Shown: positions 47,228-54,877 of the stretch, piece after piece
How the letters are laid out: each line of letters begins with the position of its first letter
Numbering within the stretch: position 1 is the first letter of the stretch
NCBI GenBank assembly: GCA_963625685.1
Contig: CAVFTR010000007.1
Span: 40,081-104,080 of the forward strand
Source: F23-B02 sp963625685
GTDB lineage: Bacteria > Bacillota > Clostridia > Oscillospirales > Oscillospiraceae
Length of the DNA: 64,000 nucleotides
Direction of reading: 5' to 3'
The notes under the pieces: model-generated
Seen by the model: the letters and a program-made list of their open reading frames with translations, nothing else
Told to the model about the DNA's origin: nothing
Databases searched by the model: none
Made by a program: the position numbers and the translations under genes

Positions 47228-47845
47228 TCACTTGAGTATGAGTATAAGCGCGGTGCATACGACGCCGACGGCGAGCATGGCCGCAAGGCCCGTTTTGTTC
47301 GGCTTTTTCACCTGAACGGGAACGACGAACATGGCGCCGTTTACCAGAAGCAGCAGCGTGTATGCCAGGGGGAAGCTCTCGCCCAGAAGGCCGCGGAAGC
47401 AGAACAGCAGCGGCACGGTCAGCGCCGAGGAGGTTATCGGCAGGCCGAGATAGTGCCTGCGCTTTTCGCTCGTCTGCTGCTGGCGCGTCTCCTCGGTGAC
47501 GTTATAATACGCAAGCCTTATCAGCCCGGCGAGCGCGAACAGCGCCATGACGGCTATCTGCCACCACTCCCCCGCGCCGGCGCAGACGCCGATAACGAAG
47601 GGCAGAACGCCGAAGCAGACGATATCGCTGAGCGAATCGAGCTGGATGCCGAAGCGCTTTTCCTCGTCCGTGCGGTCCTTTTTCGTGCGCGCGACGATGC
47701 CGTCGAACATGTCGCAGAAGCCGGAAAACATCAGGCATATGACCGCCGGAACGATCCTGCCCTGCACGGCAAGGCCTATGCCCGTGACCGATGACAGCAT
47801 GCCGATAAAGGTCAGCCACACCGTGTAATTATAAAAACCTATCAA
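47228..47845 (-). CDS. pssA: CDP-diacylglycerol-serine O-phosphatidyltransferase (PssA-like)
   Basis: 205 residues with six or more helices. The CDP-alcohol phosphotransferase signature is present as DMFDGIVART followed by GIQLDSLSD (DGxxARx8Gx3Dx3D). Other CDP-alcohol substrates are possible, but the small size and C-terminal helices fit PssA. I chose a TTG at 47845 (giving MIGFYNYTVW) because GGAG lies nine bases upstream; an ATG at 47854 has no space for a site. It makes phosphatidylserine in the membrane. Confidence 0.85.
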   Translation of the reverse strand: MIGFYNYTVWLTFIGMLSSVTGIGLAVQGRIVPAVICLMFSGFCDMFDGIVARTKKDRTDEEKRFGIQLDSLSDIVCFGVLPFVIGVCAGAGEWWQIAVMALFALAGLIRLAYYNVTEETRQQQTSEKRRHYLGLPITSSALTVPLLFCFRGLLGESFPLAYTLLLLVNGAMFVVPVQVKKPNKTGLAAMLAVGVVCTALILILK

Positions 47846-47883
47846 GAATAACATCTCCAATTGCTCATCTTAACTGTATGGCG

Positions 47884-47912
47884 AGTATACCACACAGCTT
47901 TCGCTCATTCAA
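47884..47912 (-). promoter_or_regulatory. Promoter of the pssA-like gene
   Basis: Minus strand: TTGAAT (47912-47907), 17-base spacer, TATACT (47889-47884). Confidence 0.7.
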
Positions 47913-47937
47913 GCTTTTTTCGACAAGTTGTTGACAA

Positions 47938-47952
47938 TGCATTGAAAATGCA
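47938..47952. promoter_or_regulatory. Possible operator upstream of the cysteine desulfidase
   Basis: TGCATT-GAA-AATGCA, a perfect 6-bp inverted repeat 74 bases before the desulfidase start, next to a TTGACA hexamer. No adjacent regulator gene is seen. Confidence 0.45.
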
Positions 47953-48025
47953 GCGAAAACACTATGCAATTTTGTTTTTTGATGCTATACTGAGTGCAGA
48001 GAGATTATCATTCGGAGGGATGAAA

Positions 48026-49300
48026 ATGGAATACAGCGACGTTAAGTATTCGCAGTATCTGCAAATATTGCGTGAAGAGCTCCTGCCCGCGATGGGCTGT
48101 ACCGAGCCCATCGCCATGGCCTACGCCGCGGCGAAGGCGCGTCAGACGCTCGGCGGACTGCCGGACAAGATCGATATCGTCATAAGCGGAAATATCATAA
48201 AGAACGTAAAAAGCGTCGTCGTGCCGAACACGGGCGGCCTGAAGGGCATCTCGGCGGCGGTAGCGGCCGGAGTGGCCGTGGGCGACGCGGACAGGCAGCT
48301 TGAGGTCCTCTCGCAGGTAAATCCCGAGGATATCCCGAAGATATCCGAGTTTATGGAAAGCTGCCAGATGACCGTCATAAAGTCCGACAGCGGAAAGCTG
48401 CTGGATATCGACCTGCATATGTACAGGGGCGCGGACAGCGTGCGCCTTCGCATCTGCGACTATCACACGAACATCGTGCTCATCGAGAAAAACGGGAAGA
48501 CGCTGTTTGAAAAGGCCGCCGGCGCCGGCGAAGGCAGCGAGACCGACCGCAGCGTTCTCAACGTGCGCGATATCCTCGACTTTGCGCAGTCGGTGCGTCT
48601 TGAGGACGTGAGCGATATGCTCGAGCGGCAGATAGAATATAACCTCGCCATAAGCGAGGAGGGGCTGCGCGGAAATTACGGCGCGGCCATCGGCAAGACG
48701 CTTCTGGAAACGCGCGGCGACGACGTGCGCGTGCGCGCCCGGGCTCAGGCGGCGGCGGGCTCTGACGCGAGGATGAGCGGCTGCGAGCTGCCCGTCGTCA
48801 TCGTATCCGGCAGCGGCAATCAGGGCATGACCGCCTCCCTGCCGGTCATCGTCTACGCGCTCGACATGCACAAAAGCCACGAGCAGCTGCTGCGCGCGCT
48901 CGTCGTTTCAAACCTCATAACCATCCACCAGAAAACGCCTATCGGCAGGCTCAGCGCCTTCTGCGGCGCGGTGTCGGCAGGCTGCGGCGCGGCGGCGGGC
49001 GTGGCGTGGCTCTTAGAGGGCAGCTACGAGGCCGTCTGCGCGACGATAACGAACACCCTCGGCATGATATCGGGCACCGTCTGCGACGGGGCCAAGCCCT
49101 CGTGCGCAACGAAGATCGCCTCCGCGGTCGAGGCCGGACTGCTCGGCTTTGACCTGTATGAAAAGGGCAAGGCGCTGCACGGCGGCGACGGGATACTCAA
49201 AAACGATGTCGAAAGGACCATCGAGTCCGTCGGCCAGCTCGCCCGCGAGGGCATGCGCGAGACCGACGAGGAGATCCTCGACATAATGCTCGACGAATAA
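48026..49300 (+). CDS. cyuA: L-cysteine desulfidase family protein (CyuA/YhaM, UPF0597)
   Basis: 424 residues, the normal length. GCTEPIAMAYAAA near residue 20 contains the iron-sulfur ligand Cys, with more conserved cysteines in the SGNQGMTAS, SAFCGAVSAGCGAAAG and VCDGAKPSCATK segments. The enzyme is a [4Fe-4S] lyase that breaks cysteine into pyruvate, ammonia and sulfide. I start at the ATG at 48026, eight bases after GGAGGG; another ATG at 48020 touches the site. It is the only gene in its unit. Confidence 0.9.
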   Translation: MEYSDVKYSQYLQILREELLPAMGCTEPIAMAYAAAKARQTLGGLPDKIDIVISGNIIKNVKSVVVPNTGGLKGISAAVAAGVAVGDADRQLEVLSQVNPEDIPKISEFMESCQMTVIKSDSGKLLDIDLHMYRGADSVRLRICDYHTNIVLIEKNGKTLFEKAAGAGEGSETDRSVLNVRDILDFAQSVRLEDVSDMLERQIEYNLAISEEGLRGNYGAAIGKTLLETRGDDVRVRARAQAAAGSDARMSGCELPVVIVSGSGNQGMTASLPVIVYALDMHKSHEQLLRALVVSNLITIHQKTPIGRLSAFCGAVSAGCGAAAGVAWLLEGSYEAVCATITNTLGMISGTVCDGAKPSCATKIASAVEAGLLGFDLYEKGKALHGGDGILKNDVERTIESVGQLAREGMRETDEEILDIMLDE

Positions 49301-49308
49301 TACGGCAA

Positions 49309-49336
49309 AAAATCCCGGCCTCACGGTCGGGATTTT
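49309..49336. terminator. Intrinsic terminator
   Basis: AAAATCCCGGCC (49309-49320) pairs with GGTCGGGATTTT (49325-49336), one G-T pair. It lies between convergent cyuA and coaX. Confidence 0.85.
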
Positions 49337-49339
49337 GAC

Positions 49340-50125
49340 TTATTTACCTGTTTTTTTCGGCTTGGCGTTTTTCTGATACAGGATAGCCAGGCCCTTGAGC
49401 AGCAGGTCGGGCTCGTGATGTATCTCGTGGCGGCAGTAGGGTATCACGCCGCCGGACAGGCCGCCGGTCGCGACGATCGTCGCCTCCTTGCCCAGCTCCT
49501 CCTCCATGCGGTCTATCATGCCGTCTATCATGGCGGCCGTCCCGTAAACGGCGCCCGAGCGCATGCAGTCGACGGTGTTCGTCGCTATGCACTTTTTCGG
49601 CGGCTCTATCGAGATGCTCGGCAGCAGGCTCGTGCCCTGCGAGAGAGCGTTGTACGACAGATTCACGCCCGGGACTATCGCCCCGCCTATGAACGCGCCC
49701 TCGCAGTCGACCGCGAATAGCGTCGTCGCCGTTCCGAGGTCGACGATGATGATGGGCGGCTCGTACATGGATATCGCGCCCACAGCGCCCGTTATGAGGT
49801 CCCCCGCGAGCGTGCCGGGGTCGTCTATCTTGACGTTCATGCCGGTTTTTATGCCGGCGCCGACCATTATGCACTCAAGCCCCGTGAGCTTGCGCACGGC
49901 CGAGCGTATCGCGCGGTTTACCTGCGGCACGACCGAGGACATTATCGCCCCGTCAAAATGCATGTAGTCCACGCCGTCAAAGGCGAAGCTCTGGCGCATT
50001 TTGAGCGCGTAGTCGTTGGGCAGGTCGCTCGTATTGGTCGCAAGGCGGCTGCGGCTGACGACCGTGCCGTTTTCGACACAGCCGAGCACCACGTTCGTAT
50101 TTCCGACATCGATCGTCAGTATCAT
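49340..50125 (-). CDS. coaX: Type III pantothenate kinase
   Basis: 261 residues, the normal length. DVGNTNVVLG at the start is the ASKHA phosphate-1 motif, VDLGTATTLFAVD the second, and IVATGGLSGGVIP near the end. GAIVPGVNLS and MRSGAVYG are also diagnostic for CoaX. It makes 4'-phosphopantothenate from pantothenate as the first step to CoA. It is 21 bases downstream of an ECF S-component, so both are co-transcribed. Confidence 0.95.
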   Translation of the reverse strand: MILTIDVGNTNVVLGCVENGTVVSRSRLATNTSDLPNDYALKMRQSFAFDGVDYMHFDGAIMSSVVPQVNRAIRSAVRKLTGLECIMVGAGIKTGMNVKIDDPGTLAGDLITGAVGAISMYEPPIIIVDLGTATTLFAVDCEGAFIGGAIVPGVNLSYNALSQGTSLLPSISIEPPKKCIATNTVDCMRSGAVYGTAAMIDGMIDRMEEELGKEATIVATGGLSGGVIPYCRHEIHHEPDLLLKGLAILYQKNAKPKKTGK

Positions 50126-50146
50126 AAGCTTCTACCTCTTGTTTTT

Positions 50147-50746
50147 TTAATGCGTTTTTTTGACGGCGCGGATGATGCGCTCTATTCCGGCTGCAAGCAG
50201 CACGTTGACGCCGAGCTCCACAAGGAAGTTCAGCCCCGTCAGGACCATGATGATGTACAGCAGCATGTTCTGACCGCCGGCCCAGCCGCTTAACGTGTCA
50301 AAGAAAAATACCAGCATGCCCACGATGAACAATCCGGTATTTACGACAGGGCAAACTATGCCGGAGACCAGGACCGCCGCCCTGTCGCTTTTGCCCGCTA
50401 TCGCCTCGTAGCACGCGCCCGCCATGAAGCCGGCCGCTGCGCCCTTGACGATGCAGATGAGAATGCATCCGACGGGATCGATGCCCATGAGGAGCATGAC
50501 CGTGCCGCCGTCCCAGCCTAAAAGCCCGGTCACGAGCACGACAAGTCCGAACACTCCGCCCAGGTACGCTCCCGCGCCCTTTCCGTAGATGGCCGTTCCG
50601 ATTATTATCGGCGCGAGCGCCAGCGTTATCGAAAACGGGCCGAAGCGCACAAAGGTGCACAATACCTGGATCACCACGATCACCGCGGTGAAGATCGCAA
50701 GCCCCGTCATGCGGCGGGTATTGCCGCTGTGTTTGCCGTTATTCAT
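50147..50746 (-). CDS. ECF transporter S component, probable pantothenate type
   Basis: 199 residues with six hydrophobic helices. RFGPFSITLALAPIIIGTAIYG and GAYLGGVFGLVV are ECF S-component features for vitamin substrates. It is followed by coaX, so pantothenate uptake is the natural inference. The energising EcfA/EcfT genes are not in this window and are probably shared. A structured leader lies upstream, part of which resembles a preQ1-I tail, leaving a queuosine-precursor role as an alternative. Confidence 0.85.
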   Translation of the reverse strand: MNNGKHSGNTRRMTGLAIFTAVIVVIQVLCTFVRFGPFSITLALAPIIIGTAIYGKGAGAYLGGVFGLVVLVTGLLGWDGGTVMLLMGIDPVGCILICIVKGAAAGFMAGACYEAIAGKSDRAAVLVSGIVCPVVNTGLFIVGMLVFFFDTLSGWAGGQNMLLYIIMVLTGLNFLVELGVNVLLAAGIERIIRAVKKTH

Positions 50747-50759
50747 TTTTTACCTCCTG

Positions 50760-50845
50760 CTGTCGCCCCGAGCGTATCGGGTGCGGCGCCTTTAGTTTTT
50801 AATAAGCTGCGGTAGCTCACGCCTGCCGCGGCCTATTTCCCATAA
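50760..50845 (-). ncRNA. Structured leader of the ECF-coaX operon
   Basis: On the minus strand an 11-position stem (one C-A mismatch) pairs AUAGGCCGCGG with CCGCAGCUUAU around a 13-base loop with GAGCUA, followed by UUAAAAACUAAAGG. The A-rich CUAA tail resembles class I preQ1 riboswitches, but the stem is longer and the pseudoknot pairing is poor. A second hairpin around CCCGA/UCGGG precedes the ribosome binding site. It is probably regulatory; the ligand is not assigned. Confidence 0.4.
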
Positions 50846-50874
50846 ATAGTACAATATGCGCGCCGCCTTGTCAA
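50846..50874 (-). promoter_or_regulatory. Promoter of the ECF-coaX operon
   Basis: Minus strand: TTGACA (50874-50869), 17-base spacer, TACTAT (50851-50846). It leaves a leader of about 90 bases. Confidence 0.75.
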
Positions 50875-50983
50875 TATGATATCAATTATCGTTCCCCGGA
50901 CGGAGGCAAAAAATTATTCGATTGCAAGGAAAAACCTGATGTGATAAAATTATTTAAAACTACAGCTGACCGGGAGAAAGACT

Positions 50984-52654
50984 ATGGAAAAGAAATGCTG
51001 GTATAAGGAAATGGCGGTGTATCAGATATGGTGCCGCAGCTTCTGCGACGGAAACGGCGACGGCATAGGCGACCTGTGGGGCGTGCTGTCTAAGCTCGAC
51101 TACATCGCCTCGCTGAACGTCGACGGGATATGGTTCTCGCCGCTGTACCCCTCTCCCAACGCCGACTACGGCTACGACATATCCGACTACAGGAGCATCC
51201 ACCCCGACTTCGGCGACCTCGACGTGTTCAGGCAGGTGCTCGACGCGGCGCACGAGCGCGGCCTGCGCGTTTTCATGGATCTTGTCATAAACCACACCTC
51301 CGACGAGCACGAGTGGTTCAGGGAAAGCCGCAGGAGCAAAGACAATCCCTACCGCGGCTATTACTACTGGCGGCCGGGCAGGGGCAGAAAGCGCCCGCCG
51401 AACAACTGGGACAGCCTGTTCGAGGGCAGAGCCTGGGAATATGACGAAAAGACCGGCGAGTGGTACCTGCACATCTTCTCGAAAAAGCAGCCCGACCTCA
51501 ACATGGCAAACCCGCAGGTGCGCGAGGAGGTCAAGGACATCATGCGCTTCTGGCTGGACATGGGCGTCGACGGCTTCCGCGAGGACGTTATAACCTATAT
51601 CGCCAAGGCCGACGGCCTGCCGGGCGCGAGGGTAAAGCTCCCCGCCGCGACGGGCATGCAGTATTACACCGACCTGCCGAAGGTGCACGACTATCTCGCG
51701 GAATTCAAGCGCGACGTGCTGGATTTCTACGACTGCTTCACCGTCGGCGAGGGGCCGCGAATGGAGCCCGAGGTGGCGCTGCGCTATGTGCGCGAGGGCC
51801 GGGACAAGGTGCTGGATATGATGATAAGCTTCGCCCACATGGAGGCCGACTGCTTCATCACCGACTTCATCCAGCGCCCCTTCGATCTGATAAAGCTCAA
51901 AAAGGCCTTCACGAAATGGCAGACGCGGATGTACGGCAGGGGCTGGAACGCGCTTTACATGGAAAATCACGATCACCCGCGCGTCATAAGCCGCTACGGC
52001 AGCGAAAAATACCGCGTGGAAAGCGGCAAGAGCATCGCCGCGAGCTATCTGTTCCAGCGCGGCACGCCCTTCGTGTACCAGGGGCAGGAGATAGGCATGC
52101 TCAACACGCCGCTGGGCAGTCTCGACGATTATAAGGACATCATGGTCAGAAACAACGCCCGCATAGCCCGCTCGCTCGGTCTTTCAAGGGAGCGCGTGCT
52201 GAAGCTCGCGCAGAAGGCCTCGCGCGATAACGCGCGCACCTGCATGCAGTGGTCGGACGCGCCAAACGCCGGCTTTACGAGCGGAAAGCCCTGGTTCGTC
52301 GTAAACGGCAACTACAAGGACATAAACGTCGAAAGCCAGCTCGACGATCCGAACAGCCTTCTGAATTTTTACCGCGGCGCGCTGCAATTCCGGCGCGACA
52401 ATCCAGTCGTCATATACGGCGATTACGTCGAGCACCTGCCGAAAAGCCGCGAGCTCTACGTCTACGAGCGCAACCTCGCCGGCAAAAAGCTGCTGGTCAT
52501 CTGCTCGTACTCGGAAAAATGCGTGCGCTTCGACGCTCCGGAGGGCATCGTGCTCGACGAGGCAAAGCAGGTCTTCGGCAACTACGACTGCAACTTTGTA
52601 ATATCCAACGGCTTCACCACGAGGCCGTATGAAATGAGGGTGTATTTATTTTGA
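50984..52654 (+). CDS. GH13 alpha-glucosidase (oligo-1,6-glucosidase/trehalose-6-P hydrolase type)
   Basis: 556 residues, a normal length. The starting MAVYQIWCRSFCDGNGDGIGDL is typical of GH13 subfamily 31. The nucleophile Asp is in DGFRED, the acid/base Glu in TVGEGP, and the third Asp in MENHDHPR. An Asp-containing LVINHTSDEH segment holds the conserved His. It is intracellular (no signal peptide) and cleaves short alpha-glucosides. The stop overlaps the next gene by one base (TGATG). Confidence 0.93.
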   Translation: MEKKCWYKEMAVYQIWCRSFCDGNGDGIGDLWGVLSKLDYIASLNVDGIWFSPLYPSPNADYGYDISDYRSIHPDFGDLDVFRQVLDAAHERGLRVFMDLVINHTSDEHEWFRESRRSKDNPYRGYYYWRPGRGRKRPPNNWDSLFEGRAWEYDEKTGEWYLHIFSKKQPDLNMANPQVREEVKDIMRFWLDMGVDGFREDVITYIAKADGLPGARVKLPAATGMQYYTDLPKVHDYLAEFKRDVLDFYDCFTVGEGPRMEPEVALRYVREGRDKVLDMMISFAHMEADCFITDFIQRPFDLIKLKKAFTKWQTRMYGRGWNALYMENHDHPRVISRYGSEKYRVESGKSIAASYLFQRGTPFVYQGQEIGMLNTPLGSLDDYKDIMVRNNARIARSLGLSRERVLKLAQKASRDNARTCMQWSDAPNAGFTSGKPWFVVNGNYKDINVESQLDDPNSLLNFYRGALQFRRDNPVVIYGDYVEHLPKSRELYVYERNLAGKKLLVICSYSEKCVRFDAPEGIVLDEAKQVFGNYDCNFVISNGFTTRPYEMRVYLF

Positions 52655-53118
52655 TGAGAAAGATCAACCGCGCGATAACGGATTTTGACGAGATAAGGGC
52701 GCTTATCGACAGATGCGACACCATACGCCTCGGCTTTGTCGACGGCAGCGAGGCCTACATCGTGCCGCTGTCCTTCGGCTACGAGGCAGAGGACGGCGTG
52801 TTTACCTTTTATGTCCACGGCGCGAAGCTCGGCCGGCGCCATGAGCTCGCGGCGAAAAGCTCCCGCGTATGCGTCGAGGCGGACCTGTGCCTGGGCTATG
52901 TCGAGCTCGAGGGCGGTGCGCAGACGGCAGACTACAAGAGCTTCATCGGTTACGGCGAGATAAGCGAGGTCATCGGCGAGGAGGCCGTCAGAGGGCTTAC
53001 GCTCCTGTGCGCTCACTGCGGCTTTGACAGGATAGGCTGCACCGAGGCCGTGATAAACGCCACCTGCGTCGAAAAGATCGTCGTGCGCGAGTTTTCCGCA
53101 AAGCAGAGGTTCAAATAA
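52654..53118 (+). CDS. Pyridoxamine 5'-phosphate oxidase-like flavoprotein (NimA-like)
   Basis: 154 residues of the split-barrel FMN fold: TIRLGFVDGSEAYIVPLSFGY opens the barrel, followed by FYVHGAKLGRRHELAAKSSRVC and YKSFIGYGEI. Some relatives reduce nitroimidazoles; the general group binds FMN or F420. The reaction is unknown. It is translationally coupled to the glucosidase gene (TGATG). Confidence 0.88.
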   Translation: MRKINRAITDFDEIRALIDRCDTIRLGFVDGSEAYIVPLSFGYEAEDGVFTFYVHGAKLGRRHELAAKSSRVCVEADLCLGYVELEGGAQTADYKSFIGYGEISEVIGEEAVRGLTLLCAHCGFDRIGCTEAVINATCVEKIVVREFSAKQRFK

Positions 53119-53145
53119 AGCCCGTACGTTCCGCCGCTACGGCAT

Positions 53146-53185
53146 AAAAGTTCCCGGCAATGCACAAAGTATTGCCGGGAACTTT
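53146..53185. terminator. Intrinsic terminator
   Basis: AAAAGTTCCCGGCAAT (53146-53161) pairs with ATTGCCGGGAACTTTT (53171-53186 region) around GCACAAAGT. It ends the glucosidase operon. Its loop and arm share GGCAATACTTTGTG (inverted) with the palindromic element downstream. Confidence 0.85.
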
Positions 53186-53231
53186 TTATATTATCTGAAC
53201 AAAAAATTAATCGTTCAAAACCGCCGGCATC

Positions 53232-53338
53232 TGAAAAGGCTCAGCAGGTGCGAGGCCAAGGCGCGGCGGCGGCGGCAATACTTTGTGTATACCAAGCCGC
53301 TGCAACGCAGGCATTCGCGCCTGCTGTGCCTTTTCAGA
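53232..53338. repeat. Long imperfect palindrome in the intergenic region
   Basis: CTGAAAAGGC (53232-53241) matches the inverted GCCTTTTCAG (53329-53338), and AGCAGG/CCTGCT plus GCG/CGC pairs follow inside. The centre repeats GGCAATACTTTGTG, which is also the inverted copy of part of the terminator at 53146-53185. It looks like a dispersed palindromic element or the recombined half of one. Confidence 0.6.
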
Positions 53339-53795
53339 CGACCGTGCCTATGTGGATGACGCCGTATGTGAGCGCCAGGACTATCATCCCCGCGACCGCG
53401 ACGCCCATGCCTATCGACGGCAGCGCCCTTTTAAGGCGCATGTCCAGAAGCGAGGCGACGAGCGCGCCCGTCCACGCGCCGGTACCGGGCAGGGGTATCG
53501 CAACGAGGATGAAAAGCCCCCAAAAGCTGTAGGTCTGAACGGCCTGAGCCTTTTCCTTTCCCCTGTTTTCGACAAAATTCGTGACGGGATCGAGGATATG
53601 GTGATGCTTCATCCAGTCTATTATTTTTCGCGTCAGCAGGATAAGAAACGGGACCGGCAGCATATTGCCCACGAGCCCGACGGCGAAGGCCGCCCACGGG
53701 TCCATGCCGGCGGCGACGCCGACGGGGATGGCGCCGCGTATCTCGAGTATCGGCAGCATGGCCGTCACAAGCGTTTTCAGGATAGCCTCGGACAT
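53334..53795 (-). CDS. Small multidrug-export type membrane protein (COG2426)
   Basis: 153 residues with about four helices. LPILEIRGAIPVGVAAGM, FWGLFILVAIPLPGTGAWTGA and the last helix are the signatures of the COG2426 putative small multidrug-export family; no transport has been proven for most members. The stop is inside the palindrome 53232-53338. Last gene of the recJ-relA operon; 18 bases after the MBL gene. Confidence 0.88.
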   Translation of the reverse strand: MSEAILKTLVTAMLPILEIRGAIPVGVAAGMDPWAAFAVGLVGNMLPVPFLILLTRKIIDWMKHHHILDPVTNFVENRGKEKAQAVQTYSFWGLFILVAIPLPGTGAWTGALVASLLDMRLKRALPSIGMGVAVAGMIVLALTYGVIHIGTVV

Positions 53796-53813
53796 TTATC
53801 TCTCCGTGTTCCG

Positions 53814-54428
53814 TCAGTAGTTTGCCATTGCCTCGCGGCAATAATAGTTAAAGCGCCGCTCGCGCTCGAGCGTAGAGCTGTCCATATGTCCGGGATAGAC
53901 CTCGTAGTCGCCGGGCAGCTCGCAGAGCTTTTTCAGGGAGCGCATCTCCTCCTCGGTATCGCCGCCGGGCATGTCCGTCCTGCCGCAGCTGCCGCGGAAC
54001 ATAGTATCGCCCGTAAACAGCGCGTTTTCGCACACAAGGCTCACGCCGCCGGGGGTATGGCCCGGAGTCGCGATGACGCGGAAGCTGAGCCCCGCCTCCA
54101 TGACGGTATCGCCGTCGTCGTAGAGCCGCCCTCCCTCGGGGAGCTTGAAGAGCATGCCGCTCATGCCGACCCTGTAGCCCTCGTCGCGCTTGTTTATATA
54201 CACCGTGCAGCCTGTCTCCTCCGCGACGGCGTTCACAGCGCCGACGTGGTCAAAGTGGCCGTGGGTGATCATTATGGCCCTGCATTTTAAATTGTTCGAT
54301 TCGATATAATCCATTATGGTGTTGCTCTCGTCGCCGGGGTCTATGACCACGCACTCGAGAGTCTCCTCGTTTATGACGATGTAGCAGTTGGTCTCAAGCT
54401 GACCGACGGGCAGAGTTTTGATATTCAT
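53814..54428 (-). CDS. MBL fold metallo-hydrolase (GloB/YcbL-like)
   Basis: 204 residues. Zinc motif THGHFDHVGAV (HxHxDH), third His in ATPGHTPGGV, GDTMFRGSCGR, and late PGHM are all present, in the order of the glyoxalase II-like hydrolases. Its place after relA and dtd is conserved in Firmicutes. The substrate is unproven. The start at 54428 is five bases past the dtd stop. Confidence 0.92.
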   Translation of the reverse strand: MNIKTLPVGQLETNCYIVINEETLECVVIDPGDESNTIMDYIESNNLKCRAIMITHGHFDHVGAVNAVAEETGCTVYINKRDEGYRVGMSGMLFKLPEGGRLYDDGDTVMEAGLSFRVIATPGHTPGGVSLVCENALFTGDTMFRGSCGRTDMPGGDTEEEMRSLKKLCELPGDYEVYPGHMDSSTLERERRFNYYCREAMANY

Positions 54429-54433
54429 GCTGA

Positions 54434-54877
54434 TCAGAGCTCCTTTGTGTCTAAAATAATGGTGACGGGGCCGTCGTTTACGGACTCCACCTTCATTTCC
54501 GCGCCGAACTCGCCCGTTCCGACCGTAAAGCCGCGCGCGCGGCATTCTTCGATGACCTTTTCATACAGCGGTATCGCCTTTTCGGGGCGGGCGGCCTTTG
54601 AAAAGCCAGGACGGCGCGACTTGCAGTCGGCAAAAAGCGTGAACTGGCTTATTATGAGAAGCTGCGCTCCCGCGTCGGCGGGATTTACGTTCATCTTCCC
54701 CGCCTCGTCCTCGAATATCCTCAGTCCGCAGATCTTGTCGGCGATCTTTACGGCTTCCTTTTCCTCATCGTCCTCATGGACGCCCAGCAGGACCAGAAAG
54801 CCCTTGCCTATGCTGCCCTTGACCTCTCCGCCTGTCACTACCGAGGCGCGGTCGACCCTTGTTAAAACAGCTCTCAT
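54434..54877 (-). CDS. dtd: D-aminoacyl-tRNA deacylase
   Basis: 147 residues, the normal length. Starts MRAVLTRVDRASV, with catalytic SQFTLFADCKSRRPGFS and the Gly-cis-Pro-like NDGPVTIILDT motif at the end. It removes D-amino acids (and glycine) mischarged on tRNA. The start overlaps the relA stop by four bases. Confidence 0.95.
   Translation of the reverse strand: MRAVLTRVDRASVVTGGEVKGSIGKGFLVLLGVHEDDEEKEAVKIADKICGLRIFEDEAGKMNVNPADAGAQLLIISQFTLFADCKSRRPGFSKAARPEKAIPLYEKVIEECRARGFTVGTGEFGAEMKVESVNDGPVTIILDTKEL

Noticed and set aside
50760..50845. Firm preQ1-I riboswitch call
   Set aside because: The tail UUAAAAACUAA looks right, but the stem is about 11 positions instead of about 5 and the loop-tail pseudoknot has a mismatch. 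Kept as an unassigned structured leader.
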